64,000 bases of DNA from Alternaria dauci (Eukaryota > Ascomycota > Dothideomycetes > Pleosporales > Pleosporaceae): assembly GCF_042100115.1 (NCBI RefSeq), contig NC_091279.1:2418001-2482000 (forward strand), given 5' to 3'. Positions 22,264 through 34,375 of this stretch are shown here, in pieces. The position numbers were made by a program, and so were the translations under genes. Every line of letters begins with the position of its first letter. The first letter of the stretch is position 1. The notes beneath the pieces were generated by a model. It saw only the letters and a list, made by a program, of their open reading frames with translations, made no database searches and had not been told where the DNA came from.

Positions 22264-25200
22264 ATGGCAGACAACGACAGCCCCGAGCGGCGGCGACCGC
22301 GCAGAATGAGCGCCATGTACCGCCGTGGCTCCCACCTGAGCGAGTACGTGTGATAGGGCCCCAGGCCAGCTGCACGGCGCGACTAATGGCGACAGCAGGG
22401 CCAGCTTCATGGAAGACGTCGAGATGGCGCAAGATGAGGTATACGAACTCGGGCCCATGCCTCCTCCTCCACTCCCACGCCCTCCCTCACGCCCTGCACA
22501 CACCCCCCGTGCGCCGACGCCTGGCCAGCAGCTGACGCCCAAAATCCAGGTCTTCTCCGGTCCCATGAGCGAGAGCATCCCCACGAGCGTATCTGGCTTC
22601 CACCACCGACGGTCGCGCGCCGACTCGAGCGCCAGTCTGACGAGTTTCGCCTTTTACGACGAAGAGCAGGATTCAGAGGGTGAAGATGAAGACAGCGCCA
22701 TTTTGGAAGACGGAGAGAGCACATACAACAATGGCTATACCGTGTCGGAGCTGGAAGACCTCGAGGCGGGCACATCGTCGCACTCGTCGCAGTCACCGAC
22801 ACCGTCGCGGCGGAAATCGAGCGGCAGCAGAAAGTCGTCCGAGAGGCCCCTGCTGCGGAGGAAGTCGTCGGCAGGCAGCACAGGCTCGGGCATCGACTGG
22901 CGAGGGCGCAGGTCCAACCAGAAGATCTACATCATGACCGAGGACCTCACCATTGTCATCGCCGGCTTCAAGACATCCCCCTTTGGCTATGCGCTGTATG
23001 CGCTCCTGTGTCTGGCCACGCTGGGCCTCGGCTGGCTGCTCTTCAGATGGCTGCCGCGATGGAGGGTCGCCATCATCGGAAAGACGACGCCGCTCAAGGA
23101 GTGCGACTGGATCGTCACTGAGAACCAGTGGGGAGAGTTTGCGGTGCAAGACGTCAGCAAGCAGACCTACGGCCGCTCGCTGTCAACCGTCTTCGGCGAC
23201 CCTGAAAAGGGCGGACCGAGGGAATGGGACGAAGAGGATGACCCGCTCATTGGCGAGCTGAGATGCCTGGACTACCGCTACATCCGCTTCGTGTACCACC
23301 CCATCAAGGACAAGTTCGTGCTCGCAAACACCTGGAAGGATCCCACCTGGACCGACGTCTCGGCTCTGCGCGAGGGTCTTGACAACGACGAACGCGACTA
23401 CCGCGAACTCGTCTTTGGAAAGAACGTCATCGACATCGCCGAGAAGACCATCGGCCAGCTGTTGGTCGACGAGGTCTTCCATCCCTTCTACGTCTTCCAG
23501 ATTGCCAGTCTGATCCTCTGGTCCATGGACGAGTACTACTACTATGCTTGCGCCATCTTCATCATTTCGGCAGTCAGCATCGTCACCACGCTCATCGAGA
23601 CAAAGGCTTCCATGAAGAGGCTACGTGAAGTTTCAAAGTTCGAGTGCGAAGTCCGCGTACTGCGCAGCGGCTTCTGGACCCACGTCGACTCTGCGGAGCT
23701 TGTCCCTGGCGATGTCTACGAAGTCACCGACCCCTCCCTTGCCTTGTTCCCCTGCGACAGTCTGCTGCTCTCTGGAGACTGCATCGTCAACGAGAGTATG
23801 CTGACTGGCGAATCTATCCCTGTCTCCAAGATTCCCATGTCGAACCACGCGCTGGAACTGCTTGACCTCAGCGCATCGGCGGTTCACCCAGAAGTCGCAC
23901 GACACATGCTGTTCAGTGGAACCAAGATTATTCGCGCTCGCAGACCACATGAGGACCACGTTGACGACGAAGCTGCTGCGTTGGCCATGGTTGTACGCAC
24001 TGGTTTCAACACAACCAAGGGCGCGCTGGTCCGATCTATGCTCTTCCCCAAGCCATCTGGATTCAAGTTCTACCGCGACTCTTTCCGGTACATCTCCGTC
24101 ATGGCCTTTATTGCCATGATTGGCTTTGTCGCATCATTTATCAACTTTGTACATCTAGGTCTCGCGTGGCACTTGATTGTCGTGCGAGCTCTGGACTTGA
24201 TCACCATCGTCGTTCCTCCTGCGCTGCCGGCCACGCTTACCATCGGTACTAGCTTCGCCCTGTCGCGCTTAAAGCAGAAGCAGATCTTTTGTATTAGCCC
24301 GCAGCGGGTCAACGTGGGCGGTAAGCTGGACGTGGTTTGCTTCGACAAGACTGGAACCCTCACCGAGGAGGGTCTGGATGTACTCGGAGTCCGCGTAGTC
24401 GAACGGCCCAGGAACAGGTTCAGCGAGCTACTCTCAGACGCCTATGACATCCTCCCAGCATCTCAACATGACCGCGACCCGACAGTCGAGTACCTAGCGC
24501 ACAAGACTATTCTATACACCATGGCCACCTGCCACTCGCTCCGCAAGATCGACGATGAGCTCGTAGGTGACCCACTCGACGTCAAGATGTTCGACTTTAC
24601 CGGCTGGAGCTACGAGGAGGGAGAACAAAAGGCCAGCAACGGTGGTGACGACGACGAGCAGAAACTGTCGCCGTCTGTCGCTCGACCGCCGCCAGGCCGA
24701 GAGTACGACGTCGATGATGTTGAGGACGAGACCAACAGGAAGCAAGTCGAGCTCGGTGTGCTGAAAGCCTTTGAGTTTGTCTCCCAGCTACGTAGAGCCA
24801 GTGTCATCGTCCGACAATTCGGCTCAAAGAGCGGACAGGTGTACGTCAAGGGCGCGCCCGAAGTCATGAAGGAGATTTGCCGCCCTGGAAGCTTCCCCAC
24901 GGACTACGAGGAGCTCCTCGCGTTCTATACTCACCGCGGCTTCCGCGTCATCGCCTGCGCCACCAAGACGATTCCCAAACTGAACTGGCTCAAGACACAG
25001 AAGATGAAGCGTGAAGAAGCAGAGAGTGACCTGGACTTTGTTGGTTTCATCGTCTTTGAGAACAAGCTCAAGGATAGCACCGCGCCTGTCATTGAGGAGC
25101 TCGAACGCGCAAACATTCGCAAGGTCATGTGCACTGGCGACAACATTCTCACTGCCATCAGTGTAGCGCGCGAGTGCGGCCTCATCAACAAGACCGCGCA

Positions 25201-26437
25201 TTGCTTTGTCCCTCACTTTGAAGAAGGAGACTCCCGCACCGCGTTGTCGAAACTCTGCTGGGAAAGCGTGGACGATCCCGTGTTCAAGCTCGACGACAAT
25301 ACACTTAAGCCCCTTCCACCGCCACCCGAAGCCGATGTATCGCTTCCATACGATATCTCCAACCTCCGCAACTACAGCCTGGCAGTCAGCGGCGACGTCT
25401 TCCGCTGGATCGTCGATTTCGCGTCTGAATCCACGTTGAGAGAAATGCTCGTCTGCGGCCAAGTCTTTGCACGCATGAGCCCAGACGAAAAACACGAACT
25501 CGTCGAGAAACTTCAAAGCATCGACTACTGCGTCGGCTTCTGTGGCGACGGTGCCAACGACTGCGGTGCCCTCAAAGCAGCAGACGTCGGCATCTCTCTC
25601 TCCGAAGCAGAAGCCAGTGTCGCCGCGCCGTTCACGTCCCGCCAATTCGATATTAGCTGCGTCCCGCAGGTCATCAAAGAGGGGCGCGCAGCGCTCGTGA
25701 CTAGTTTCAGCTGCTTCAAGTACATGTCGCTGTACTCTGCTATCCAATTCTGTTCCGTCAGCTTCTTGTACGCGAGCGCGAGTAACCTCGGCGACTTCCA
25801 GTTCTTGTTCATCGATCTCGCACTTATCTTGCCGATTGCGATATTCATGGGCTGGTCCGGCGCGTATCCTATCCTATCCCGCAAACGCCCCACGGCGAAT
25901 CTGGTTAGCAGGAAGGTGCTTACGCCGCTGCTGGGTCAGATGGTGTTGTGTATTCTGGTCCAGTATCTTGCGTTTCATTTTGTCCAGAAACAGGAGTGGT
26001 ATGTGCCCCCTGTTGTGGATCGACAGCATAGCAATAGTCTGAACAGCCAGAATACGGCGCTGTTCTTGACGAGTTGCTTCCAGTACATTTTTTCGGCTGT
26101 CGTGCTCAGCGTGGGGAAACCGTATCGTGAGCCCATGGCACGCAATTTGCCGTTTGTGACGACGATTTTTGTTACCCTGGGGGTCACGTTGTATATGTTG
26201 TTTGATCCGGCGGCGTGGGTGGTGAGGGTCATGGAGTTGACGTTCTTGGATACGAAGTTCAAATGTTTTATTTTGGCCCTGGGATTGGGGAATTTTGCGG
26301 CGGCGTATCTGGGGGAGAATTTGTTGTTTCCTGGGTTGAGTAAGTGGATTGGCGTGGCGAAGGTGAGGTTTGGGAGGAAGGGGATGCAGAAGAAGAGGAA
26401 GGAGTATAAGGTTATTTTGGAGGGGATGAGGATGTAG
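22264..26437 (+). CDS. YPK9: P5B-type cation/polyamine-transporting ATPase (YPK9/ATP13A2 type)
   Basis: The main exon is 22396-26437. A short first exon 22264-22343 with a 52-nt intron (GTACGT..CAG) adds 27 residues, so the model is 1373 residues; that exon is less certain. The N-terminus is Pro/Ser/Glu-rich and cytosolic. Family motifs are all present: LTGES, PPALPATL at about residue 634 (the P5B form of the M4 motif), DKTGTLTEEG with Asp677 as phosphorylation site, CTGDN and GDGANDCGALK. Six C-terminal membrane helices follow. P5B pumps reside in vacuole or lysosome membranes, export polyamines to the cytosol and protect against metals. The 3' end of the gene shifts to G-rich codons. Confidence 0.93.
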
Positions 26438-27509
26438 GGGTCATTGTGGTGGGTTTTGTGGGTTATGGAGAATGGGGATTGGCAGGGCGTGTATGTGTGC
26501 ATGTATGTATATGAGGGATGGTGTTTTCCTTCTGCATAGAGAAAGAGAATAGAGGGGTTCTGTTACAAAGCCGTTCTGGTCATACTGTCTTTGGTTGATT
26601 TCGGGACGGGATTGCTCCGTCTATGTGCATGTCCGCCTTGAACTCACCAGCCGGGGTTGGAGGGTGACTGTTGGGATTGGTGGGACGCGCCATCGCACTT
26701 GGCCAAATTGCAGCGTCGATGTGTTATGTTGTGTTGCTGTGGTGAAATGGATGGAATGCGTGAGGTGAACGATCCGTGTGTTTGATCGCAGAAGTGATGC
26801 ATGTGTCTCGATGGGTACTGGGAGGAACGCTGCGTTGGGGAATCTTTCCTCTCTTGCTTGTCTCACGATATGTAGGGCTTGAGATGACTGCTTTTGCTCT
26901 GCTAAGGCTTCACATAGACGGTTGGAGGTGTTGAGATTAATGGTAATATTGTGTGTGTTGAAAGTATCTCACCTAGCTCACGGCTGCTAGCATCATTCCA
27001 AAGCACGCGTATCGCAACGCAACTAGAAGACAGTTGTCCGGTTACGTAGACGGGCCGGATGATCTCAGCTGGTTATAACAGTAATCATAATCGCGGACAT
27101 TTGAACTACAGGACAACAACTGCGCTTTTCAGCGACAGTGCTATGCAATCGGATACTACCTGTGGACGTATCGAACTTCACGTGTCTTCTGATATGCGCG
27201 CAGCCAACATGCTCTTGTGACAGCTCTTCCAGTATCTGTATGTTTCCATGGCGGTAATCTCCCATCAAGCTCACGGTGAGGGCGGACTTGTTCCTAAAGG
27301 CTGGCATATTCGCGTTGCCCGGCAACTCACTCTCACCTCTCCTCATCGTCCGAGACCTTACCTATGTATCTTGCTGCTGCTTTCCTAAACCTTCCCGACA
27401 CTCAACCTACTTCTTCAGCACAGATTCTCAAAACCAACAAGCGGCACACAGATTTCAACAGAGATCTTCCCAAACCGAATTCCAGATCAGTCCGTCTACG
27501 ACAACTAAG
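26438..27509. other. Intergenic, 1.07 kb
   Basis: This is the 3' flank of the ATPase gene and the promoter of the first SANT-like gene. I see nothing supportable within it. Confidence 0.6.
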
Positions 27510-28161
27510 ATGCCTCCAAAGAATAAGGTCGTTGCTGATGAAGGTGCTGAGACTGCTGGCGATGGCGTGAGTACAGACATTTTACAAGCATTCTTTCCAA
27601 AACTAATGTGTACGGAGACATTTCGCTGGACACCCGAGAACGAGCGCGCAGTAGGTCATCCGTTCAACCCGCCAGTGCATAGCATACTAACTCAACTCGC
27701 AGCTCTTCATCTTGATCATCGAGCGCCAACTCACCACGGACGACTACCACAAAATCGTCGAAGCTCTGCCACGTAAGCTGCTACCCACCCATCCCTAATT
27801 TCGAAACAGCGGTTGACCCATACCAGCTGGCGCCAACTACAACGGCGTCCGTCAGCGTATATCCAAGTTCCGCAAGGAGCAGCGTGCGCGCTTGGAGGAA
27901 CTTGGATGGGCTCTGCCGGACGGCACTGCTACCAAAGCTGTTGCGAAGACTCCTAACAAAACCTCGAACAAGCGCGCTGTCGATGCTGGCAACGGAGAAG
28001 AAGATGCAGATGCTGCAGCAAAGTCTCCCACCAAGAAACCGCGTGCCAGGAAGCCCAAGAAGGAGACTGTCAAGGAGGAGATTGAGGAAGAGGATATGGC
28101 TGATGGTGTTGAGATGGAAGACGGAGGTGTCAAGGAAGAGGTGGTTGAGTATAATGTCTAG
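27510..28161 (+). CDS. Small SANT/Myb-like nuclear protein, tandem copy A
   Basis: Exons 27510-27566, 27618-27650, 27703-27772 and 27827-28161 give 164 residues. The first intron ends in GAG and keeps frame if retained, so it is the least certain. The N-terminal half reads FRWTPENERALFILIIERQ, then DDYHKIVEALP and NGVRQRISKFRKEQR, a helical layout resembling the small fungal SANT/Myb-like DNA-binding family. The C-terminal half is Lys/Pro/Glu-rich with TPNK, SPTKKPRARKPKK (AT-hook or nuclear-signal like) and an acidic end. It probably binds DNA or chromatin in the nucleus (inference). It is the close neighbour and structural twin of the next gene. Confidence 0.8.
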
Positions 28162-28607
28162 GCAGTTTGTGCATCGTCGAGGGGAGGATTTGGAGGCGAT
28201 TGATGGTCGCTGACGGGTTTCCGTGATAGCAACATCCGTGATAGGGATACATGAGACATATGGCGGCTTGATGGCATCGAATGCTTGCATCATCTGCGGG
28301 ATTACCTATACTGAAATGTTAATTTCTGTGCATTCTCTCATGTTCTTTTCCTCTTTCGTACACTGCAAGGTGAAGGTGATCGTTCCCCAGCAACGCGAAT
28401 CAAAACATCACTCTCACCTCACCTCTCTCTGCGCTCTTTGCACCTGTCCCTGCCTATTCTCCTCTCGAGAGAGATATTTAATCCCCTCACTCTGCCTGTC
28501 TCTCGACACCCGCTTCCATCACTCTTCTTCTCTCTTCCTCAAGTATCTCTTGACCGCAACCCACGAACCTTTCTCAACTCCCACATCAACAAAACCCAGT
28601 AACAATC
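28162..28607. other. Intergenic, 0.45 kb between tandem paralogues
   Basis: A pyrimidine-rich promoter region with CTCTCT-type tracts and a TATTTAA near 28,475 serves copy B. No gene is seen. Confidence 0.6.
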
Positions 28608-29392
28608 ATGCCACCCAAGAAGTCTGTCGCCAACGGCGATGTCAGTGATGCTGGTGGTGTACGCATATCCTCGCCAACCTTTCCGAGCTATAAACTAACA
28701 ACTACCCCAGCCTTTCAAATGGGAAGGTCCCAACGATCTGAAGGTAACACCCTCCACCCACCAAAACATCCATCCAACCACCACACGAGGCCTAACAAAC
28801 CCCCATAGCTCCTCCTCCTGACCCAAGGCCGCTATGTAAAGCCAGACGAGTATCCCCAGTTATCTTCCGCATTCCCCGGTAAGCATCTCCCTTATAACCC
28901 GTATCCTCCCTCCACTCCCTTCTTTTCTTTCCCACCTTCCCCTCTAAATCTCCAGTCCATTCCTTGTCCCCTCTCCTCTCTCCCTAAACACTGAAACTAA
29001 TCCTCCCTCCCTCCCTTTCAGGAACCTCAGTCGGCAGCATCCGCAACCGCATTTCCATGCTGCGCGTCAAGCAACGCGATCTCTACCTCGAGCTCGCGTG
29101 GGAGCTGCCTGAAGGCGGCGCCGGCCACAGTGCAATGAAAGCTACTAAGAACGGCAGCGCGACGCCCAAGAATGGTACCCCGAGGGGCAAGAAGAGGGTG
29201 GCAGATGGTGCGTTTGATGATGTGTCGGGCGAGGAGGTGAAGACGCCGAGTAAGAAGGCGAGGGGTCGGAAGGCCAAGGGTGTAGAGAAGGAGAAGGAGA
29301 GTGGAGAGGAGGGGGAGGATGGTGGAGTTGAGGAAGATGATGTGTCCATGGGTAAGCGGGTCAAGGAGGAGGAGGTGGAGGAGATGGTGTAG
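28608..29392 (+). CDS. Small SANT/Myb-like nuclear protein, tandem copy B
   Basis: Exons 28608-28658, 28711-28743, 28809-28878 and 29022-29392 give 174 residues. The product begins MPPKKSV like copy A, then FKWEGPNDLKLLLLTQ, DEYPQLSSAFPG and GSIRNRISMLRVKQRD. The Lys/Gly/Glu-rich tail has TPKNGTPRGKKR and KKARGRKAKG basic patches. Exon 2 (33 nt) and exon 3 (70 nt) have exactly the same lengths and phases as in copy A, although the sequences have diverged strongly; the third intron is 143 nt here against 54 nt in A. The exon layout shows descent by tandem duplication. DNA-binding is inferred from the helix pattern and basic tail. Confidence 0.8.
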
Positions 29393-29875
29393 GCATTCTC
29401 TCCCTTCTGTTTCTCGTTCTCGATGACTGGTTCGATTTTCGCTCGGTACGGGATATATCTACATCTTGGGATTGTAGTGGGGAAACCGGGACTGGAGGAA
29501 AAACGTCTTGTCATGAGCGGTTTCCCATCTTTCAGCCTGTTCCAGCGAATTCGGCGCATGACTGATAGCGCGAAGAAAAAAGGTGCGCTGAGCAACAAAC
29601 TCGGTACGCCGATCAACAAAAGTCAATTCATGGAAAATAACCTCCTTTTCTGTGCGTGTTAGGACCATATGTCTGAACTGATATTAGCGTTCTCATTGCG
29701 ACTAATAAGATCAGCAACAAATAGAACAGGAAAAAGGTGCATATGAGCTGTATTAGTTCCTTCCCAGCTCTCATGATAGGTATCAAACGCCCTACGCCAC
29801 ATAATCTCAATATCCTTCATCTGCGCCATGCAATGCTATGCTCTAGAGCGCCCATCACCACCCTGGGTATCTGCC
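29393..29875. other. Intergenic, 0.48 kb between convergent genes
   Basis: This holds the 3' flanks of SANT-like copy B and UFD1. No gene is seen. Confidence 0.6.
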
Positions 29876-30990
29876 TCATTTATCGCCCTTCTTCTTGCGC
29901 AGCGACTGTCCAGCACCCTCAAAGTGTTTTGAGTCCTTCTGCTCGCCCTCCTCCTCTTTACCCTTGAGCGGCTTGATCTCGTACCCAAAGAACAGTTTGT
30001 TGGGCGGCAGCCTAAGCGGCTGTGGGCCGTTGGTGCGCCGTACCGTAGGGGGTGGGTTCGATGACTTTCCTGCGACGGGTGTGGAGGCTTGGGGCGTGGG
30101 CGCCTTGCTGCCTTTCTTGAGCAGCTTGTGGCCGGTGGTAAGGAAATTTGAGGACGTGGCCTTGGCTCTGTTTGCGGCGGTTGTTGACGATGGGGCAATG
30201 GCGGCGTAGTTGATTGCTTCTGCCATGGTGCCGTGGGGATGAAGTGTGCCGCCCTTGCCGGCCATGACACTGCGCGGGGTGCTTGTGCCGCTCGTTCTCT
30301 GTGGTTCTTGGTAGCCTACTGGTGGAGCAAAGTCGACTGAGAGATCTGTCTCGATGGTGCAGACGGCTTTGCTTGGGTGCTCTGGCTTGGCTTCCAATAC
30401 AGCTATGCTGTACACATTGTCGTTGTATGAAAAGGTGAAGATGTCGCCGATAGTGACGCAGGCAAAGTTCCGGAATGCATTCTCGAGAACGGCTTTGGGA
30501 TCGGAGATTTCGAGGAAGGAGGAGTCTTGAGGCTGCAGCTTGACGAAGGAACCGAGCGGGATGTCGGTCGATTTGACTTGTAGCAAGTCGCCAGGCTCCA
30601 GCTGGAGCGTCTCCATGAGCCAGTATGGCAGGTAGATCTTGCCCTCTTCGGCTATAAACTCCAGTACACCTGCATGTGACTTCTTTCCATCTGCCTTGCC
30701 ATTGATGAGTTCGAAGATCATGGGATATGAGATGTGCAGCCTGGTGAGCTTGTCGAGAGCGCTAGGAGGGAGGAACACTTTGCCGCCGTGGTTTGCCTCA
30801 TGTCGCTCGGGGCCGGGCAGCATGGCGATGGGATAGCATCGGAAGTACTCATCGAAGCGTCTCGGAGCGCCGCCGCGACGGGCGGCTAGGGACTGATACA
30901 TGGCCATGGGATCGTCTTGGTCGTAGAAGTTTGGGTTGAACTGTACGTGGTGAGTTTGGATAGAGAAGGTGGAGGGGTCGCTCTTACCAT
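29876..30990 (-). CDS. UFD1: UFD1, substrate-recruiting cofactor of Cdc48/p97
   Basis: The first exon is only the start codon (30990-30988). A 47-nt intron (GTAAGA..CAG) follows, then exon 30940-29876, giving 355 residues starting MFNPNFYDQDDPM. The UFD1 double-psi/UT3 domain is unmistakable: FRCYPIAM, GGKVFLPPSALDKL, YPMIFEL, GVLEFIAEEG, LPYWLM, LEPGDLLQVKS, LPLGSFVKLQPQ and CVTIGDIFTFSYND. The C-terminal part is low-complexity, with a short LRLPPNKLFFGYE segment where the Cdc48/Npl4 contacts are expected. UFD1 with Npl4 extracts ubiquitylated proteins for the proteasome, notably in ER-associated degradation. It is divergent from the LIN1 gene, with 299 bp between the starts. Confidence 0.93.
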
Positions 30991-31289
30991 TTTAGGTATG
31001 GAAGAAGCGGCTAGAAATGTAGGTGGTGGATTACGTCAGTCAGACCGGGTGTTATGGTGAAACGGCGAGCAGGCGGTAGAAGTGAGGTGTATTGCATTCG
31101 ATCAAAGGCCGTGGAGATGACGAACCATGGTCGCACGTACAGCGGGCCGTTGATGCCAGTTGCGCTAAACTCGGAACAGCGCGATCTGGCCCGAGCTCCA
31201 AATTATCGCGTCTCGTGAAGACGTCACTGCCTGATTGCCTAGACTCACTTTTTTGCAAACCTCAACTCCAAATCACGTTCACTGTCACC
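30991..31289. promoter_or_regulatory. Divergent promoter between UFD1 and LIN1
   Basis: These 299 bp separate the two start codons. It must hold both core promoters; I see no TATA box on either side. The LIN1 frame stays open through most of it but lacks an ATG before 31290. Confidence 0.5.
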
Positions 31290-32624
31290 ATGGCCAGCTC
31301 CAGCGGAACTTACAACCCCGCGCGGCCAAAGCGCGCAGGCGAGCAGTTCACGCGAACCCACCACATGGACGGCGACGAACCATCGACCAAGAAACCCCGC
31401 TTCGACCCGCGCAATCCTTCGACGCTCGCTCCAGATGCAGCCGACGATGAAGATCCTGCGCTTGAAGCCGACGTTATAGGGAAGAGCGCAGGCATCAAGC
31501 GCAACGCCGTTAACATCGACGGCTACGATTCGGACAGCTCGACGGAGAACTTCGATGCGCGCGCAGAAGCCCGAGCGAACAAGGACGGGCCACCAAAGAC
31601 CGAAGACGATGACGACGACGACATGTTCGCAGAGGAGGACAAGGACGACGACATGGACGAGGAGTCGCGGAGAGACCAGACGAAGAAGAAGACGCTGCGA
31701 TTCCTCGACGACCACGAGATCGAAGGCCAGGAAGCTGACAGCAAGGCCGGAGGTCACGTCGCTGTCGACTTCACAAAAGACCCGAAGAGCAGGACCGAAG
31801 ACGTAGAGAGCAGCAGCGACGAGGGCGACGACGAGCTGCGCGACCAGCTCGATCCCGAGCTGGATGAGGACGTGGCGAGAGAACTAGGCGCGGGCAGCAA
31901 GAAGAAGCATGCGCCCAAGCTGGATGCTTTCAACATGAGTGCGGAGCAAGAAGAGGGCCGGTTTGATGAAGCCGGCAATTTCGTGCGCAAGGCCTTCGAC
32001 CCGGATGCTGCTCAAGACTCGTGGTTGGAGGGCATATCGAAAAAGGACATCAAAAAGGCAAAGGAAGCACAGGACAAGTTGGATGCTGAGCGAAAGGCTC
32101 GCGAACGGGCAGAAGACTCCATCGTCACCAGCGACGTCTTGTCGACCCTCATCGCACATCTGGACGTGGGCGAGACGCCCATGGAAGCTCTCGTGCGCTA
32201 TGGCAAGGCGGCACCGAAGAAGCCAGCCAAGAGCTGGACCAAGAAGAAGAAGAGCCAGGCCATGGACGTCGATTCGGAGCCGTCACAAGACGCTGCAGCC
32301 ATCAGGGCAAAGGAGGTCATCGACTCCATAACCGAATGCGCAAGTCGGCTGTCCGATCGCGGCGTCGACGACATCTACGAGCTTCCCCGCGAGTCCATCA
32401 TGCGACAATATAAGCGCGAGACGGGAGAAGATTGGAAGAACCCGAATCCGCAATCAGTGCAGTGGGAGTTTCACTGGCTCAATGCACCAGAGGGAGAGAT
32501 CAACGGGCCCTACGACCAAGCGACCATGCAAGCATGGGAAGCCAGTGGGCAGTTTGCAGCGGGTGCCGAGTTCCGGCGCGTTGGCGAGACCGAATTCTCG
32601 CGACTGCTTGACTTTGAAGACTGA
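31290..32624 (+). CDS. LIN1: LIN1/CD2BP2-type GYF-domain splicing factor
   Basis: An intronless 444-residue protein. I start it at 31290 (CACCATGG context, MASSSGTYNP); the open frame extends upstream without an ATG. The N-terminal half is charged and disordered, with a KRAGEQF...TKKPRF basic stretch, YDSDSS and repeated Asp runs. A TKKKTLRFLDDHEIEGQE block and a helical KAKEAQDKLDAERKARERAE segment follow. The C-terminal GYF domain runs from about residue 385 (WEFHWLN, INGPYDQATMQAW, FRRVGE). The human homologue is the U5 snRNP 52K protein; yeast Lin1 associates with splicing and chromosome factors. A nuclear role in pre-mRNA splicing follows from the family. Confidence 0.9.
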   Translation: MASSSGTYNPARPKRAGEQFTRTHHMDGDEPSTKKPRFDPRNPSTLAPDAADDEDPALEADVIGKSAGIKRNAVNIDGYDSDSSTENFDARAEARANKDGPPKTEDDDDDDMFAEEDKDDDMDEESRRDQTKKKTLRFLDDHEIEGQEADSKAGGHVAVDFTKDPKSRTEDVESSSDEGDDELRDQLDPELDEDVARELGAGSKKKHAPKLDAFNMSAEQEEGRFDEAGNFVRKAFDPDAAQDSWLEGISKKDIKKAKEAQDKLDAERKARERAEDSIVTSDVLSTLIAHLDVGETPMEALVRYGKAAPKKPAKSWTKKKKSQAMDVDSEPSQDAAAIRAKEVIDSITECASRLSDRGVDDIYELPRESIMRQYKRETGEDWKNPNPQSVQWEFHWLNAPEGEINGPYDQATMQAWEASGQFAAGAEFRRVGETEFSRLLDFED

Positions 32625-34375
32625 ATAGGTATACGGTGAATGTACAAAGGGGCTCGTCTATATTGCAATGTACCCTTGCCAAACCAACTCTAGAGGTATA
32701 CACGTTATGCTACGATAAAAGTCACCAAGGAGAGAAACAGTATACCTTTAGGGTTTGGCATAGGTGGGTACAAGCCATGAAGCGAGCTCCTTTGACAGCA
32801 CAGCCACCATGGCCTTTGCCTGTTGCGTAATCGTCGGCAGGAGAGCGACAAGTCGCTCTAGAGTGTTCTCTAGCCAGCTGGCTGGATTCACATGATCACC
32901 TATGCATGCGGGCTAAGCGATCCTACAAACCACTTCTGCTGTGCTTAGCCAGTCGGAAACTTGATAAAAGCGGGCAGCCGTCGTGATCGTCTGGAATGGC
33001 CGAGTTGATGCTTAATTTTGTCGAGTGAGGTGCATGGTATGTGTGAGTATGTAGTGCGACGACGTTGGAGCATTTTTGGCGCGCCTGCAGGCGTTGAGCA
33101 GCGGTGGAGGGATTGTACACAAACCCATGACTACCAGCATATAATATGAACAAGAAGTGTTTGGTCAATCCCTATAATATGCAGCCTTATTCCAGCGTGC
33201 ACATCTGGGGTGCAGCTCGATAAACTGTACCAGGGGAGATTGCCGGGTGGCAGGGTGCAGCTGACGACGGCGCGTGTGCTCATCATGCACCCCGAGCGTC
33301 TTCGGAGGATTCTGGCTAGAGCAGCAGGTACCTCGAGCTTGTGAAGACAGCACACGTTGCCGTGTTTGCAACGCCGTTGATATAAACGTCTGCTAGGCAA
33401 GAGGCAGCTGGAATAAAAAAGTATAGCTGGTGCTGTTTCCACGTTGTTGGCAGGGAGCTAACGCTACGGCCCGCGACCTGGCGACTTCCAGAACGCCGGG
33501 CCATCCCTCTGTCGCATTTTCGTGAGGCTGGGCCGGCCGTGATGGTCGTCGGTCGGTGATGTGTGTGGCCCATGAGTAGACATGGGCATGGGTAGTGGGT
33601 AGTGGCGAGTGTGTTGGGCTGCGGTGACAGGACTAAAATACCCTTCTTCAGCACAGATGTCTGTCTAGGAGACGTCTTGTCAGGACGCGAATAAGCTTGG
33701 GAGCCGATGGACAAGTCAATACCAAACACGAAACCATGTGCTCTCGACGTCGCAGCGGCCGCAGCGGGAGATGGCTTCACGATTGGCGGCGAGGCGCGGC
33801 AGCCAATCAAGGGGGCAAAGCGGGCGACTCCTGACCTGGCCAGGCGTTCCCTTGGTGCTAGACAATATTGAAACCTCTCAGCTTTGGTGCAGTCGGGCCC
33901 TCTTGGGTTCAAGTGCACGTGTGCAGCCGTCTCCCCGCGCCGTTAGTGGGTTACAGGACGACTTTTGCTTCCAAGCGTCGGCCATCCTCCCTCCCTAAAC
34001 ACGAGCCTACGCATCGCCGTCGCGTGTTAGCGATATTGAAGCCTCTCTGACGTCTGCTAGCCTGCGTGTTGTTCGCGTCGTCGCCCCGAAAAAGTGCGGC
34101 TCGAAAGGGGAGCGTGTGGAAGCTGGGTCCGCCAGACATCCCTGATTATTACCATCGCCAGCCAACCCTCGACCACGCAAGCTCGAGCGCACGCCGACCC
34201 CTTTTCCCATCCCTCCGCTCCGACCTGGACCTGTTTGCGACGGTCGCCTTCCGCTCATTTCACGACATTACGAGCTTGGACCACGTGCTACTCTTAACCT
34301 CCGTTCTTAATTTTCCCTGTCCTCGCACCCCCAAGCCCGCTCACCGGGTCTGTTCCTAATCTTGCCACGCATATA
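32625..34375. other. Intergenic, 1.75 kb
   Basis: This is the 3' flank of LIN1 and a long upstream region of the PIN4-like gene. A 200-codon minus-strand frame at 33316-33918 begins with GTG and shows no domain. No repeat or RNA gene is recognised. Confidence 0.55.

Noticed and set aside
24824..25747. 307-codon frame antisense to the P5B ATPase gene
   Set aside because: It mirrors conserved coding sequence of the ATPase (shadow frame) and has no independent features.
31092..31289. 66-codon N-terminal extension of LIN1
   Set aside because: The frame is open but has no ATG; the Met at 31290 has a good context and begins the expected N-terminus.
33316..33918. 200-codon minus-strand frame upstream of the PIN4-like gene
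   Set aside because: It begins with GTG, has no domain or signal peptide, and lies in a promoter interval; long chance frames are common at this GC content.
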